A stretch of 64,000 nt of DNA from Corylus avellana. Taxonomy: Eukaryota; Streptophyta; Magnoliopsida; Fagales; Betulaceae. A program made the translations under genes and the position numbers. The stretch covers positions 3,224,001-3,288,000 of the forward strand of contig NC_081548.1 of NCBI RefSeq assembly GCF_901000735.1, read 5' to 3'. How positions within the stretch are numbered: the stretch's first letter is position 1; each line of letters starts with the position of its first letter. Below are positions 20,795 through 32,496 of the stretch, piece by piece. The notes under the pieces were generated by a model that saw only the letters and a program-made list of their open reading frames with translations, did no database searches and had not been told where the DNA came from.

Positions 20795-22600
20795 TGGTGT
20801 CCAGAAAATGATTTTCACATTTTACGATGTTTAGTGCGACATAAAATAGTGATCAACAGAAAATATTTTTCTTTTGACCGAAAATTCTTTTTTAATTTTT
20901 GAAAAATGATTTATCCGACTTGGAGCATCTCATTCTCAAATCGACAGACGCTGCCAAGACCCACCCAGAACCCCGCTAGGACTTGACCGGGACCAGTCCG
21001 GACCTGCCCAGGACCCGCCCAAGACTTGATCGAGACCCGCTCGAGACTTGCCCGGGACCCCACTAGGACCTGCCCAAGACCCACCCGGGACCCCGTCGAT
21101 ACCTGACCAGGGCAGTGGCGGAGCCAAGATTTTCTTATTGTAGAGGCGGGATGTAAGATTAATATTTAATTAATATAAAATAATATTATATTATAATATA
21201 ATTTACCTAAAACCAATATAAATTGTTTCGCTATTTCAAAGTTTCAAACACCTTGAAAAAATATTACATGTCCAATTAATTAATTTTAATATTTAATTAT
21301 CTATTAATGGTATGTAATTATTTTTGAGTTATTTTATTTAACATTTAGAAAACATATTTACGTTAATTGATATAAATTCATTGTATTTTTCTTATTTATC
21401 ATCTTAAGAGTGGCCGTATATATAGCATTGGGCAGAGGAGAAATTTTATTTTATTTTATATTTTTTATTTTCTTTTAGAGTGGGCAGAGTTTGAACCAAT
21501 TAAAGTGACTAAAATTAACCAACAAAAAAAAAACAAAAAGGGTGAAATGCCAAAAATTTATTGTCCACGTGGTAGGCTGAAAAAAGAAGGAAAGTGGGTC
21601 TCTCATGTTCCAGAGAGTCAGAGAGAGAGAGAGGGAAGAAAATATGAGACTTTTGAGAGAGTGAAAGAAAGTTCCAGAAAGGAGAAATAAATTGTTTGAG
21701 AAAAATGAAGAAAGAGGGGAAGCATGAGGACTGGATGAGAGAGATGAAGAGAGAAGCTGTGCAAGAGAAGAAGAATAAGAAGAAAAAAGGAGGAGGAAGA
21801 GGAGGGAGCTGAGATCAATAGGGGCAAGAGAAAGAAGAAGAAAATGAAAGGAAGAGGAAGGGTAGGCATAAGAAAACTTAAAACACTACTGCTCAGAAAT
21901 TTTTTTTAGGATTTTTGTAGGAGCGGGCGCCCCTACCACGCCCCTGCCTATATCCACCACTGCTGGGACCCACTCGGGACTAGACCGGACCTGCCCGGAA
22001 CCCACTCGGGACTTGCCCAAGACTCTGTTGGGACCCGCCCGGGACTTGACTGGGACTCAGCCAGGACTCGCTCGGGACTTGACTGAGACCCAACCGGACA
22101 CGCCCGGGACCCCGCTCAGGACTTGATTGGGACCCGCCCGAGACCCCGCCGGGACTTACCGGGGCTCGCCCAGGACCTGCCTTGGACTCGTCGAAAAATA
22201 TTTTCGGCGGAAAACATTTTCCTTGAAAATGATTTCTTAGAAAACATTTTTCGGTATTTGGCATGTACAGAAAATCAGGCAAGTCAAAAAATGTTTTTAG
22301 CAGAAAAACATTTTCAGCAGAAAACATTTTCTAGTATTTTGTGTGTACGCAAAATCATATTAAACACTAAATTATGAAAATGTCATTGTCAGGTGTTGAG
22401 CGGGTCCTGCCAGGGTCTCGGGCTGATTCCAACGGGGTCTTGATGGGGTCTAGGCGAGGTTCGAGCGGGTCCTGCCAAGGTCTCAGGCCGATTCCAACGG
22501 GGTCCTGATGGGGTTTAGGCGAGGTTCGGGTGGGTCCCGGGTGAGTTGCAGTGGGGTCCTTGCGGGACTCAGTTCGGACACCTCTAAGACTTGGTCAAGA
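20795..22600. repeat. G+C-rich minisatellite complex with nested TIR element
   Basis: Two blocks of degenerate short repeats of 'gggacttgcccgggaccc' type (20,940-21,113 and 21,964-22,190) are separated by an insertion. A further block at 22,390-22,570, on the opposite strand, contains a ~64-bp unit twice. Flanks at 20,795-20,910 and 22,196-22,360 are rich in 'gaaaacattttc' motifs, also seen at 44.2 and 54.5 kb. On the minus strand the repeats translate to meaningless GGSWAGP-type repeats. Confidence 0.7.
21114..21963. mobile_element. TIR-like insertion splitting the minisatellite
   Basis: The left end reads 'cagtggcggagccaagatt'; the right end, read inverted, is 'cagtggtggatataggcag'. About 850 bp, A+T-rich left half and a GA-rich right half (21,600-21,850), no coding capacity. 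Minisatellite sequence resumes on both sides, so this is an insertion into it. The terminal inverted match is short (about 10 bases with one mismatch) and no clear target duplication was found. Confidence 0.5.
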
Positions 22601-22636
22601 CTTTTTTTGTAATTTAGAGTTTAATATGATTTAATG

Positions 22637-22640
<4 letters not shown>

Positions 22641-22700
<60 letters not shown>
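22641..22700. repeat. (TA)n microsatellite
   Basis: About 60 bases of uninterrupted TA dinucleotide. Confidence 0.97.
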
Positions 22701-22703
<3 letters not shown>

Positions 22704-22747
22704 GTCATAAGAAACGAGGCCTAAATATTTCACATGTCCAATTATTA

Positions 22748-22871
22748 GAGCAATGCTACACACGCTCTCACTTCTCTACACCTATTTTATTACATTCAAT
22801 AATTGTTTTAAAAGTCACTTGATGTGGAAAAATTGGTGCAAGAAAGTGGGAGTGTATGTAGCATTACTTTA
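22748..22871. mobile_element. Small MITE
   Basis: About 124 bp with inverted ends: 'agagcaatgctacacacgct' on the left and 'gagtgtatgtagcattactt' on the right. It directly abuts the truncated mini-LTR element to its right. Confidence 0.6.
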
Positions 22872-22985
22872 AGGGGGAGTTTGAGCCCACACCTCACATG
22901 TGAGAGGAAGTGTTAAAATATAAATTAAATGATTAAATTCATTATTTTCTATCAACTTGAGCTTTTAGAACAAGTAGTGCTTTAA
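22871..22985 (+). mobile_element. Truncated mini-LTR element (3' half)
   Basis: The internal end 'agggggagtttgagcccaca' and the terminal repeat 'tgttaaaatataaatt..gattaaattc..gcttttagaacaagtagtg' match the complete copy at 34,190-34,455. The 5' LTR is absent. Confidence 0.7.
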
Positions 22986-24093
22986 TGCCCTATTTACCTA
23001 ATAGTCCTTATAAATTGACTTGTTTTTTGCATTTTCTTTTTTTCCCTTTTCTCCGTTTGAATAGGAAAAAAAATGTTATATTCTACAATTTTTTCTTTTT
23101 TATTTCACTTTGTTAATATGAACCATGTATAATATGGTATGATACTTACCTTATAAGATAATTACCTTTTATAGAATTAATTGTAATAGGCTTGATGGTA
23201 CTTATCTACCCCAATTTTCTTATAAATACGAATCTTTTGTACTGGAAAAATATGAAGAATTCTACTCTAACTATGTGATAATCTTTAACTGTGACTAAAC
23301 TTCAATTATAGTCTTCAACTGTGACTAGACTACAATTATGGTCTTCAACTGTTGTAATGCCTCACACTAACTAATTAAGTAATTATGCTTATAAATCTCA
23401 TTATGCCACAAGGAGTTTTAAATAATAATCAAAGTGCTTATCGTCAAAATTAATCATTCATAAATTAGACATAGGGTGTCAATTTTCACTTCCTGAAAAC
23501 TCAGTGTCATATTTTATCATAAAACTGTCATATGCTACATTGGGAAGCCAATGCCTTAATTTCTAGATCAACTATACAATTCACACTAACAAATTTTGAC
23601 AATGGCATAACTATATCAAAATGGATGGAGCTCGACTCACTATTTACATGATTTATTTAAAATTTAAAATTTCTTTTGAGAATCCATGATAATATATATA
23701 TATCCGAATATATTTTATTTAAAACAAATAGTTGCATTTGTGCGGCCTTTGGATCGACCTCTTTTTAAGGCCTAGCTAGTTTAGTTTCTATAGATAGCAT
23801 TTCTCATAAGAATTTGTTATCCCCAAATTGAATGTTCAAACCGAATATATTTTATTTAAAACAAATAGTTGCATTTGTGCGGCCTTTGGATCGACCTCTT
23901 TTTAAGGCCTAGCTAGTTTAGTTTCTATAGATAGCATTTCTCATAAGAATTTGTTATCCCCAAATTGAATGTTCAAAGTTAGGTAGCAAGCTTGTATAGT
24001 ATCATCAATCATGATAAGGTCGATTTTGTTTGTTGTTAAATAAAGGTATTGGCAGTTTAATTGGTAGAAATTAACCTTGTATAGTATCATGAT
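22986..24093. other. Intergenic, A+T-rich, no gene
   Basis: Contains the perfect 137-bp tandem duplication described separately and short repeats such as 'tcttcaactgtgactag' near 23,285-23,345. No protein-like frame. Confidence 0.5.
23704..23977. repeat. Perfect tandem duplication, 2 x 137 bp
   Basis: 23,704-23,840 and 23,841-23,977 are identical by eye over all 137 bases, starting 'ccgaatatattttattt' and ending 'aattgaatgttcaaa'. The lack of any difference means a very recent event or an assembly artefact. Confidence 0.95.
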
Positions 24094-24226
24094 AAGGTTG
24101 CTCCTATCGGATTCGCTGTGACTCTCATCATTATCTTTTTATGAAATGTTTCAGTGGATTTTTTGGGTTGGACCTTTTGTTGGAGTTCCCATTGCTGCCT
24201 TCTATCACCAATTCATCCTTAATTAG
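24094..24226 (+). pseudogene. PIP-type aquaporin exon relic
   Basis: 24,155-24,226 translates to [20 protein letters not shown] then ILN and stop, which is the C-terminal half-helix and end of plasma-membrane intrinsic proteins (usual [17 protein letters not shown]). It follows an acceptor-like 'atgaaatgtttcag', and plant PIP genes have their last intron just before this WIFWVGPF. About 50 bases upstream, 'ctcctatcggattcgctgtg' reads APIGFAV, a motif from the preceding PIP exon. The rest of the gene (NPA motifs, most helices) is missing, so this is a remnant, not a working gene. Confidence 0.75.
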
Positions 24227-25015
24227 AGGAATTGGACACTAATTCGACCCGTTTAGTGGATCTTAATATCACTCCCGCGCAACTTAATTTGTTCTCCTGC
24301 TGCATGTTGCATGTCTCTCTCTTCTTCTTTTTTCTAATAAAATTTTATTGAGTGATGAATATATAATATAGGGAAGAAATGCTAGGCGTTTTCTTTGTTC
24401 GAGGTGAATATTATTTTCTAAAACTTAGATCAGAAAAATAAAGACTATTTTTAAAAAAAAATAATATCTACTTGGAACCCGAAAAACACAATAAGAATAC
24501 AAGGAGAACATCTAGCATTCCCTTATAATGTATTATTTATGTCAAAGCTTAATCATTTAATTAATATAACGACACTCCCCTCATTCACTTAAACTTTTCT
24601 TCAATAAGTGAGACTCAATACCTAAAATATTCAATTAAAATATTACTTTAATGCCATAATATTAGGACCTTTCCTTTGATAATTAATAATGTATATATTC
24701 TGCCCCTTTACTCTTAGTTTTGTTAATCTTTTGAACAACGTAGTAGTGTCCATGCAACCACTTAATTAAGCAGAGAAGAATTGTTTTACAACCCTAAATC
24801 AAAATTTTGTAGCATTACTTGACTTTCGTATTAGATAGAATATTTCCAATTAGCATGATCACTCATGCCAAAAGAAAAAACAAGTACGACAAAGACTTAG
24901 AAAAGTAGAACTTGTTGCGAGTTGGAAGAACTTTTTGTCTTGTCCTTCGTTTACACGAAAGACTTACAAATTAAACTAGAAAACTGAAAATCAAACTCCA
25001 TACCAAAGACACTAC
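24227..25015. other. Intergenic between aquaporin relic and DUF247 gene
   Basis: Includes a small MITE-like block at about 24,368-24,527 with inverted ends ('agggaagaaatgctag' and 'ctagcattccct'). The last ~150 bp, with 'ttgtccttcgtttacacga', are the 3' flank shared with the DUF247 copy at 2.0-2.16 kb. Confidence 0.55.
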
Positions 25016-26632
25016 TCATAGAGCCTTGAAAATTTTGGAGCAATTGTACATGGAGCAAGCAGCCTCAAGAGTAGACATCAATATCAGAATGTTTGCTGCT
25101 AAAAACGTAAGACATGGCCATGAAGCAAAGACATACTTCTTCATTGTCACGTTCATCCTCACCTTCCAACTCTTCGAGTAATAAGTATTTGCACCTTCAA
25201 TGGCCTTGTCCAGAATTGGAACTTTCGTTGCCCGCACAGACTTCGTCATGCCATTCCATAGCGTTGCCACTTCTCCATCGCTTTTGAGGCGGTTCAAGAT
25301 GATCCCTGCCTCTCGAAGAATCCTCACATCCTCCTCATCATCAATTATCCCATTCATCAATTCCGTGTAACGTGTAAAAACCATCATCTGGGGCGCAATA
25401 CATGCCTCGTAGGCAACGAGGTTCCTCAGCACAACTTCCGAGTTATCATCCAAATGAATAACCGGAAGGTAAAATTTACCACAAGACTTGTCGAAATTTA
25501 TGGATTCCAAGCCACCCTTTGCTGGACGAAATTTGACACCAATTTTATGAAGCTGTGTCACGCTTGGGATTGCAATCTCTTCGACCAAAGGACTTAATTC
25601 GTCTTCCGTCTTCCGAGATGCGCTTTCCGCCTCTTCCGCCACATCTCCTGCGGATGATATGATATTGTTTATATCATCCTTGTTTCCAAGATGCAAAACA
25701 TACAAGAGGATTGTAAATGGTAGTGTAATCAGAAGCTTCATTGCTTTTGACTTGCAAATTTTACCGAGAAGGCGGAGCGGGGCCAAGTTAATATAAAGTA
25801 GTGTTGTCAAGAATGATTTCATGGGTTTTCTAAACCATCCAATCTCTACGTCCTCTTTGGGCTTCTCCTGCTCACTGCAATCAGGTTCAAGTTGAAGCTT
25901 TGGCGCAACCATGTGGTAGAGAAGTTGTAGCAAATGGGTTCTCTCGAAGCATTCTTCTCTAAAACATTGGTAATTAGTGTACTTGATGGGGGATAGATCT
26001 TTGCAAAAACCAATCAGCATGGTGGCAAATACTTCGTCATGATCTTTACCCGGATAAAAACTGTGGACTTCTCTGAGTAAAAAGAGAGGGATTTGGTTTT
26101 CCAACTTAATAACATCTCTGAGGATGGTGTGGTGTGCGGTTTTCCTCCTTGTATAGTCGATCAAATGTGCCATCTTAGAAGAGATTCGCATAAGCGAGCC
26201 TTCTTCCATTTTGGGAGAGTAGGTTTGGAGATACTCCAACAAGAAGGAAGCATCGATGGCGAATATCCACGCGAGTGTTTCCTGGTCGAACTCCAAGAAC
26301 CGGTGGTAGCATGCGCGAACAATGCTATCACTTTGTGCAATATGGTTGACCAAGTGGCAGAATTTGATTTGTTGGAGATTCTTTTGCACTCTTTTAGCTG
26401 AAGTGAGTTTGTGGTGCTCCATTTCGAAGAGTTCAGGCCGCTGGTGATGGTATGGGCCAAGGGCTATTAGCTGTGGAGTGTATGCATCTGGCTTGAGAGA
26501 TATTAGGGTTTTGGGTACGCTGAAGATGCTCACGGGAAGGCCTTCATCAACGTTGTCTTGTAGGGCTTCTTCTAGGGCTCGACTTATCTGTATGACCCAT
26601 TCTTGGCCATAACTAGATTTTGCTGGTTCCAT
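25016..26632 (-). CDS. DUF247 (UPF0481) membrane protein, intact
   Basis: 538 residues in one exon, a usual length for the family. Visible marks: SIFSVPK (35-41) and GPYHHQRPEL (59-68); KLENQIPLFLL near 176; a hydrophobic stretch near 300-315 (LLITLPFTILLYVLHL); the acidic linker then PSVTQLHKIGVKFRP (~360-375), FYLPVIHLDD and VVLRNLVAYEAC; and a C-terminal membrane helix (about 507-529) with a short tail. Topology is probably a large cytosolic or peripheral domain anchored at the C-terminus. The start MEPAKSS is preferred: no in-frame ATG lies just upstream and the same start is kept in the 20.06-kb fragment. A TATA-like 'cttttataat' lies about 130 bp upstream. Function is not established; the family includes grass self-incompatibility determinants, and most other members are uncharacterised. 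This is the only complete copy among four here. Confidence 0.93.
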   Translation of the reverse strand: MEPAKSSYGQEWVIQISRALEEALQDNVDEGLPVSIFSVPKTLISLKPDAYTPQLIALGPYHHQRPELFEMEHHKLTSAKRVQKNLQQIKFCHLVNHIAQSDSIVRACYHRFLEFDQETLAWIFAIDASFLLEYLQTYSPKMEEGSLMRISSKMAHLIDYTRRKTAHHTILRDVIKLENQIPLFLLREVHSFYPGKDHDEVFATMLIGFCKDLSPIKYTNYQCFREECFERTHLLQLLYHMVAPKLQLEPDCSEQEKPKEDVEIGWFRKPMKSFLTTLLYINLAPLRLLGKICKSKAMKLLITLPFTILLYVLHLGNKDDINNIISSAGDVAEEAESASRKTEDELSPLVEEIAIPSVTQLHKIGVKFRPAKGGLESINFDKSCGKFYLPVIHLDDNSEVVLRNLVAYEACIAPQMMVFTRYTELMNGIIDDEEDVRILREAGIILNRLKSDGEVATLWNGMTKSVRATKVPILDKAIEGANTYYSKSWKVRMNVTMKKYVFASWPCLTFLAANILILMSTLEAACSMYNCSKIFKAL

Positions 26633-26762
26633 GGCTTTTAACTCTGATGAGATGGTCCGAGGTTTAGGGAGTGAGAGAGAAATGTGTTTGGAAGAGAGAG
26701 AAGTATGTCTACTACTTCAAGCCTTCTCTATTGACTACTGTGAGGGAAACAGGATGAGGCAC

Positions 26763-26775
26763 TCTTTTATAATGG
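26763..26775 (-). promoter_or_regulatory. Putative TATA box of the intact DUF247 gene
   Basis: 'cccattataaaag' on the minus strand, conserved with the second copy at 12,015. The region up to about 27,150 is also homologous to the upstream of the 20-kb fragment. Confidence 0.55.
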
Positions 26776-27159
26776 GTCGGAAACTTGGAGTTAAAGATCG
26801 AAGAGGGAAACTTCAGGGTGAATACGAGGAAATTACTTTAGTGGTTGCCCTCTCGAGCATTAAGGTAGGTGTTGGATGAACCACGAATATCTGTGTCCTT
26901 GATGACCAATAAACATCAAGAAAATTAAAGTGGGAGACTAATTAACCATATATAGTATTTTTCTTGGTCATAATTTGTACGCGTTTTATTTTTCTCTGTT
27001 TTTGTATGGACTTTTACAAATAAATTAGATTCCAATCTTGCTCTTGTACAATAATTATTTGCATCTTGGGCCCACGAAAGATTTTGTTCCTTCATTAGGT
27101 AACGAAAGCACAGTCACATTTGTCTATTTATACATTTTTCTAGAGAATCAAAATGTGTA

Positions 27160-28384
27160 ACATGAGCTAGAAACTGACTCACCCCCAAAAGATTTTGGAT
27201 TTGTTCATGATGACGATCAAATGATATCAGGTCTTTGTTTCCATTTTTTCATTTAGACCATTTTAAATACAATTTTAATTAAAAAATTGGATCTTCCTCG
27301 GCCGTGTGTTTTAGGCCAATTATCAAAGTTTCACGTCCATATATCATAGATGCATGTTGGATGAATCACGAACATTTACGACCATAGATGCATGTTGGAA
27401 GAATCACAAAACATCTTGGTCATACTCATATATATATATATATATATATTGAAATCTTGCTCTTGTATTTTTGCTTTTTGACGACGACCCATGATGAAAA
27501 TAATTATGAATATTGCTTTACTAGTATTTCGTATTAATTGGGTTATGTATTTTGAAAGTGAGTCGCCGACCATATTGTCACTAGACTGATCTTAAAGAGA
27601 CTTTGGTTACCATTTTCGATTGTTCACACCTTCAGTCACAAAGGTAGAATCATTATTCATTTGAAAAATTGACGAGTCCGCCTCTTAATAAAACCCAGTT
27701 TTGACTCAAACTCCTCAAAATATATTTCAAAGTTGTAAGTTCACACCCTGGCCTCGTGCCACGAAAAACGTATATAGAAAACCCCATTACTGTTGATTCC
27801 AACGTGGCACTCGACGTCATACTCCTTATAAATTGACGTAGTATTTCACTTTACACTTAAATTATCTTTTATTAAATTATTAAATTTATTTATCAAATTT
27901 TACTGCTCAACTTTTCACCCATATTCTACCACATAACACTCATATGGACGTAAATATATCCAACAGAACCCATGTAACTAACCTACCAATATATTCATAG
28001 AGTTACTTTTTTCAAGAAATTGGAAGAAAAAAAAATGTTACTAAGGTAGGTAGATGGAAGGAGGGACGAAAATGATTTATTTATTTTATCTAAATAGTAA
28101 TAAAAAGTAAATGATATAATATAAAAAATAAAAAAATAAAAATGCTTTGATGTTGTTGCGAGTGACTTGATTTCTTATGTCTTTCATGTGGGGCCGACCA
28201 GGTCTTTTGTCTTATGCAATCTTGGAGTTCTCTTATTGGACCCAATTGATGGTTTTCTCTCCTACGCGATTTTATTCCTATTGGGATTGGGATTGGGATT
28301 GGGATTGGTATATGTAGACCAACCAACTTTGCTCCTTATAAAATGAAAGTTGCACAGCATGAAGAGAGCACCGAGTGAAAGAGA
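27160..28384. other. Intergenic, no gene
   Basis: A+T-rich; a TA run near 27,426-27,450 and a five-fold 'attggg' hexamer run at about 28,279-28,307. Two nearby copies of 'catagatgcatgttgga' (27,346 and 27,382) indicate a small local duplication. Confidence 0.5.
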
Positions 28385-28620
28385 GTATTGGTGCTTGTTT
28401 AAGATTGCATTAGAAAGTTTAAAAAAATACTTTTAATACTTAAAAAGTGGTGCCAAACAAAAGTAGCTATGTTTAGTAAAAAAATTTTAAAAGTACTTTT
28501 TTTACTTTTTTACTCTAAAAATGCCAAAACGCACTTTTAGCAAAGCTTAAAAATGAAGCACACGTTTTTTAACTTAAAAGCTCTATTTCTCAAACGCAAT
28601 TTCAAATAGGCTCTTAGTTT
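28385..28620 (+). repeat. Dispersed ~240-bp MITE-like repeat, copy 3
   Basis: 'ccaaaacgcacttttagc', 'gcttaaaaatgaagc' and 'ttaaaagctctatttctcaa' in the same order as the copies at 10.8, 11.4, 38.8 and 39.8 kb. Confidence 0.7.
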
Positions 28621-30394
28621 TTTTACGGTGTTTGTCTTATTGCACTTAGAGAAAAAAATAGTTTTTCTTATATTAGTTTTGTTCTTTTTTGTTATTTTTA
28701 TCTTTTATGTGAGAATGAAATTCTGGTTGTGTGTGTGTGTGGCTTTGGGCTTTGAGTATTTTCTCTCTAGTACTCTTTAATTAATTTGTACCCCATCTTT
28801 TGATAGTGAATTTCTTTCTGATCGTCTCTGTCAATGGATATAGGTTTTTTATGCCGGATCACTTAAATCTTTGTATCTTGTGTAATTTATTTATTTTCTA
28901 CTCTTTTATGTTTCTCTTGGGATCCTGAATTTAATTCTGTATACAACATATGTTGATTTTTTTTTTTTTGTTGAGAAAATAGTGTATGAATAATAATGAA
29001 TTGATGAAAATAGTTGCCAAACAAGGCCTATGCCACTCAAAAACTCTTAAGGGTTGATTTGCCTAGCCTAGTTGACCCGCTATAGTTGTAAAATTTACAA
29101 TTTTACAGGTGAGACCGTGAGTTCACGAATCAGTAACTAAAAACACAAAGAAAGTGGTGTAATGTAAGCCTAATGTAAGCCCCCTTTTAACCTGGCAAAA
29201 ATCTCTCTTCTTTGTTGAATCCAAAATAGTGAAACTCTAAATTGTATTTCTCAAAGGTATGTTACAAAAATATTTGTAGTGAAATTACTTTTTAATGGCA
29301 CAATTTGCTTTTACCGAAAATAAATAAATTTAAATTCCTCTTACTTTAACATAATGAGAGAGTTTTTCTTTTGATGAATAGTGGCCGGCAATTCGAGTTG
29401 GCGTGTTCAGTTTGGGACAATTCATCGGCCTTCAAAGGATTAACCTAACACGACTTCTTTAGCGCCTAAACAGATCAAGACTCATCAACCCTAGCCCAAC
29501 CTATTTAAATATATAAGTGACATGACATAACTCATTTGTCAAATATGTTGTATTGGGTTGATCCAACCTGGCCCACATAACTCATTTCATCAAAATAGGC
29601 GGCGTTGAATTGACCCATTTGAAAAGTCTTTGAAAGCTTACAAGGACTCCGCGTAGTGACTAGAACAAGATTATCTCTATTTTATTTGAACTTGATATTT
29701 TTGTCTTCCATATTTTTGTCAAATATAGAAGACAAAAATATATTCTATTATAACTAACGGGATATTATTTAGTTCAAATAAAATAGAGATGATCATAATT
29801 CGTAGTGACTAGTGAAGCTTGAATATATAAAGATAAGAAAGCACAAGTACATGCCTCTGCCAAAATCTTTGGAAACCTTAACTTTTCCACGTGCCCTGTC
29901 TATACTTATATATAGATTCTTTAGAAAAAATAAATAGAATATTTGATTTAAAAAAGATAAAATTTATTATAAAAATTAGTAACCTAAATAGTATATGCAT
30001 TGCTCTAAATTATTTTTATCTTTAAAAAAAAAAAAAAAAAAACCCACAAAAATTAGTAATGGCCATAGATTTATTTTATCCCTTCAATTATTGTGTAATG
30101 GCCGGAACCACCGGAAGACAGGGAAAATTGCCTGAAATTACGGTTCAAGGTCTGAATGGCTTTTCACTTAAGTCAAAAAGATCACCAAAAGGAGTAATAT
30201 CTTGGGCAACGAGCTCTAATCTGACAAACTTTTGGGACCCCCCCCCCTTTACCATTGAGCACTTGACCGAAATGCCCCCCCTAAGCTTTTTCAAACAATT
30301 TTTTTTTTTTTTTTTTTTCATTATTGGGTTCCTATTCATGTATAGACAAAATTTATAAAAAATATATAAGTACATCTCAAATTACCATTTTATT
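28621..30394. other. Intergenic with degenerate repeats
   Basis: 29,390-29,640 resembles a degraded transposon (repeats of 'cccaacct', 'tcaacccta', 'ttgacccatttg' type). 29,695-29,800 contains an inverted pair around 'tatttttgtcttccat' / 'agaagacaaaaata'. A homopolymer C run and T run lie at 30,238-30,320. No convincing gene. Confidence 0.5.
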
Positions 30395-30499
30395 GTCTAC
30401 AAGGAGTAGTTCAATCGGCTGTGAATCACGCCTCATGAAGTAATAATTACTAGTTCGAATCTTTTCCCCTCCCCTTGTATGAACATGTTAAAAAAAAAA
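30395..30499 (+). mobile_element. tRNA-derived SINE, copy 2
   Basis: Box A-like 'tagttcaatcggctgtga', box B-like 'agttcgaatct', end 'cttgtatgaacatgtt' and poly(A). Flanked by a perfect 15-bp target duplication 'aattaccattttatt' (30,380-30,394 and 30,500-30,514). Confidence 0.85.
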
Positions 30500-32382
30500 A
30501 ATTACCATTTTATTAGATTTCATCTTAAAATAATGCCATTTGTAAAACATATTTCCCAAATGGTATTGACCAATCCTTAAACATCTCGTAATGTTTCTAA
30601 CAAAGAATTGAAAACAAGTCTTAGAAGAGCTTTTAGTCTTGTCGAGTTTTGCTTTGCTAGCATTCATCTCTCTATATGAGCTTTTCTCAGGGCTTAAACT
30701 AACAATTTAAACAAAAATAAATAAATAAAAACACACACACAAAAATAGCAAGCATAATCCAAGAATTACGGCAACAAGAAAAGCAATGCATGCAATAGAA
30801 TAAGAGAAATGTTAAGTTTGTGCAACCAACTCATACCCGCCCGGCCTCGGGGAGCTGTTAAGGCAGTTTGGATGGTAGGTCGTGTGGTAAATTAAAACAT
30901 TATTTTTATTTTTTACTTTTCACTTTTATTTTCTATTTTTTGAAATAAAAACGTTAACAAGCAACCTAAAACACAAAATACTGAAAATTATTTTCACTAA
31001 AATGTCATATCAAAGTATTTTTAAATTTTTTTTTTTTTTTTAAAAAAAAAGCATTAACAATCAAGCATTTATCTTTCCCTTTCTTCCTACGGTCCTACCA
31101 AATAACACCCTCACTGTCATGCCTTTCTTCTTCGCCTCCCTCTCTCCCACTTCTACCAAAGACGGTGTAAAAAATTTATGTTGTTTCCTTTGATCTCATG
31201 AGGAGGTGACATACAATATTCACACACAATATCGATCATGACCAACCAGCAAACCCTCTCTCATGAATTGCTCGTATTGTATGTAATATGGACACCTCAT
31301 TATGTTCAATCTAAATTCAATTTAAATTTGGGTATTGTTAGTGTACAAATCAACACAGCGGCTTCAGGCCACTTTTGAGGGAGGAGCTCCATCTGTAAGA
31401 AAGGTAGAAGACGTCAAATGCCCACCCACCCTAGAGGATAGGAGGAACTTTGACACTCAAATCAGTAGAGGGGGGGGGGAGCAAGGGATTTCATTGTTAA
31501 TGAAAGTATTAGTGATAATGTGTAAAATAGTGAAATTGTGTACTTTAGGCCTTATATACACATATATAGAGCTTTATAGGGTCTTCTAGAGTTTGTTGGA
31601 GAAGTCATAGTGGCTTCAAACCCGTCGAATCACATATTGATTAGGCTTAATATGGAGTGTAAGCATTCTTCTTAGATGAGTATTTATTGAGTCCTACATG
31701 AGTCCCCTCGAATCATTAGTAAATTTCTCCATGAGAATTTTGAGATGTATGTCCCTAGCCCGCGAATGGGCGTTGCTTGGATTCTCTAGCGGTGAAGTAG
31801 CTGAGCCTTACAAGTAGTTAAAAATCTAATAGGTGTTGATTATAGGGGACATAAAGGGTATCAATTGCAATTTGCAAGATGCTAGGGGTTTTCCATACAC
31901 TCCATTGTGGTGTGTTGCCAACTTCATACTTGATGATTGGATCTTCTTCTAATTATTCTTTTTCTTCTTGTAACCATAATAACCCAATGGCCTCTCCTTC
32001 AAAATGAAAATAGGCTATGCAAATTTCTTTGTATGGTTGCATTTTATGGTAGATGTTGTTACTCTACACAATAATAATGAATAATATGAAATTGAAAATA
32101 AAAAGAGCAAGAGAGAATCAAGACACATGTTTACGTGGTTCGATAGAGTGTCTACGTTCACAGAAGAGTGCGGTTATATTTTACGATTAATAATTCAGGG
32201 TTACAACATAACATACTTATAGAAAAACCCTAATTTAGAAAATAAAATACTTGTTAATCAAATGTAGTTTGTTGGACTAATTTTGATCTAGTGAAAAAGA
32301 TTGAATTGAATAAATTGAAAATTTAAGATTATAGTATTTCTAAAATTTCAAAAATGCAATGTGTTCAAAATTAGGGAGGATT
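30500..32382. other. Intergenic; probable LTR-retroelement remnant
   Basis: 32,100-32,240 ('acacatgtttacgtggttcg', 'gggttacaacataaca') resembles the antisense end of a plant Copia-type LTR, but no pair or primer site was found. An open frame at 31,335-31,589 has no family resemblance. No other structure is supported. Confidence 0.45.
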
Positions 32383-32496
32383 GCCCCTCAATGAGTAGCT
32401 CAATTGACTAGGACCACGCATAATAAAGCAGTGATCACTAATTCGAATTCTCATTCTCCTTTTGTGCGGACATGTCAAAATAAATAAATAAATAAA
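32383..32496 (+). mobile_element. tRNA-derived SINE, copy 3
   Basis: Box A-like 'tagctcaattgactagg', box B-like 'aattcgaattc', 'ttttgtgcggacatgt' end and an (AAAT)n-type tail. The imperfect target duplication is 'tagggaggatt' / 'taggaaagatt'. It is more diverged from the tRNA consensus than copies 1 and 2. Confidence 0.75.

Noticed and set aside
28279..28307. 'attggg' hexamer run as an interstitial telomere repeat
   Set aside because: The plant telomere unit is TTTAGGG; this is a different, short hexamer run.
31335..31589. 84-codon open frame
   Set aside because: No start context, no family marks, and it is flanked by decayed repeats.
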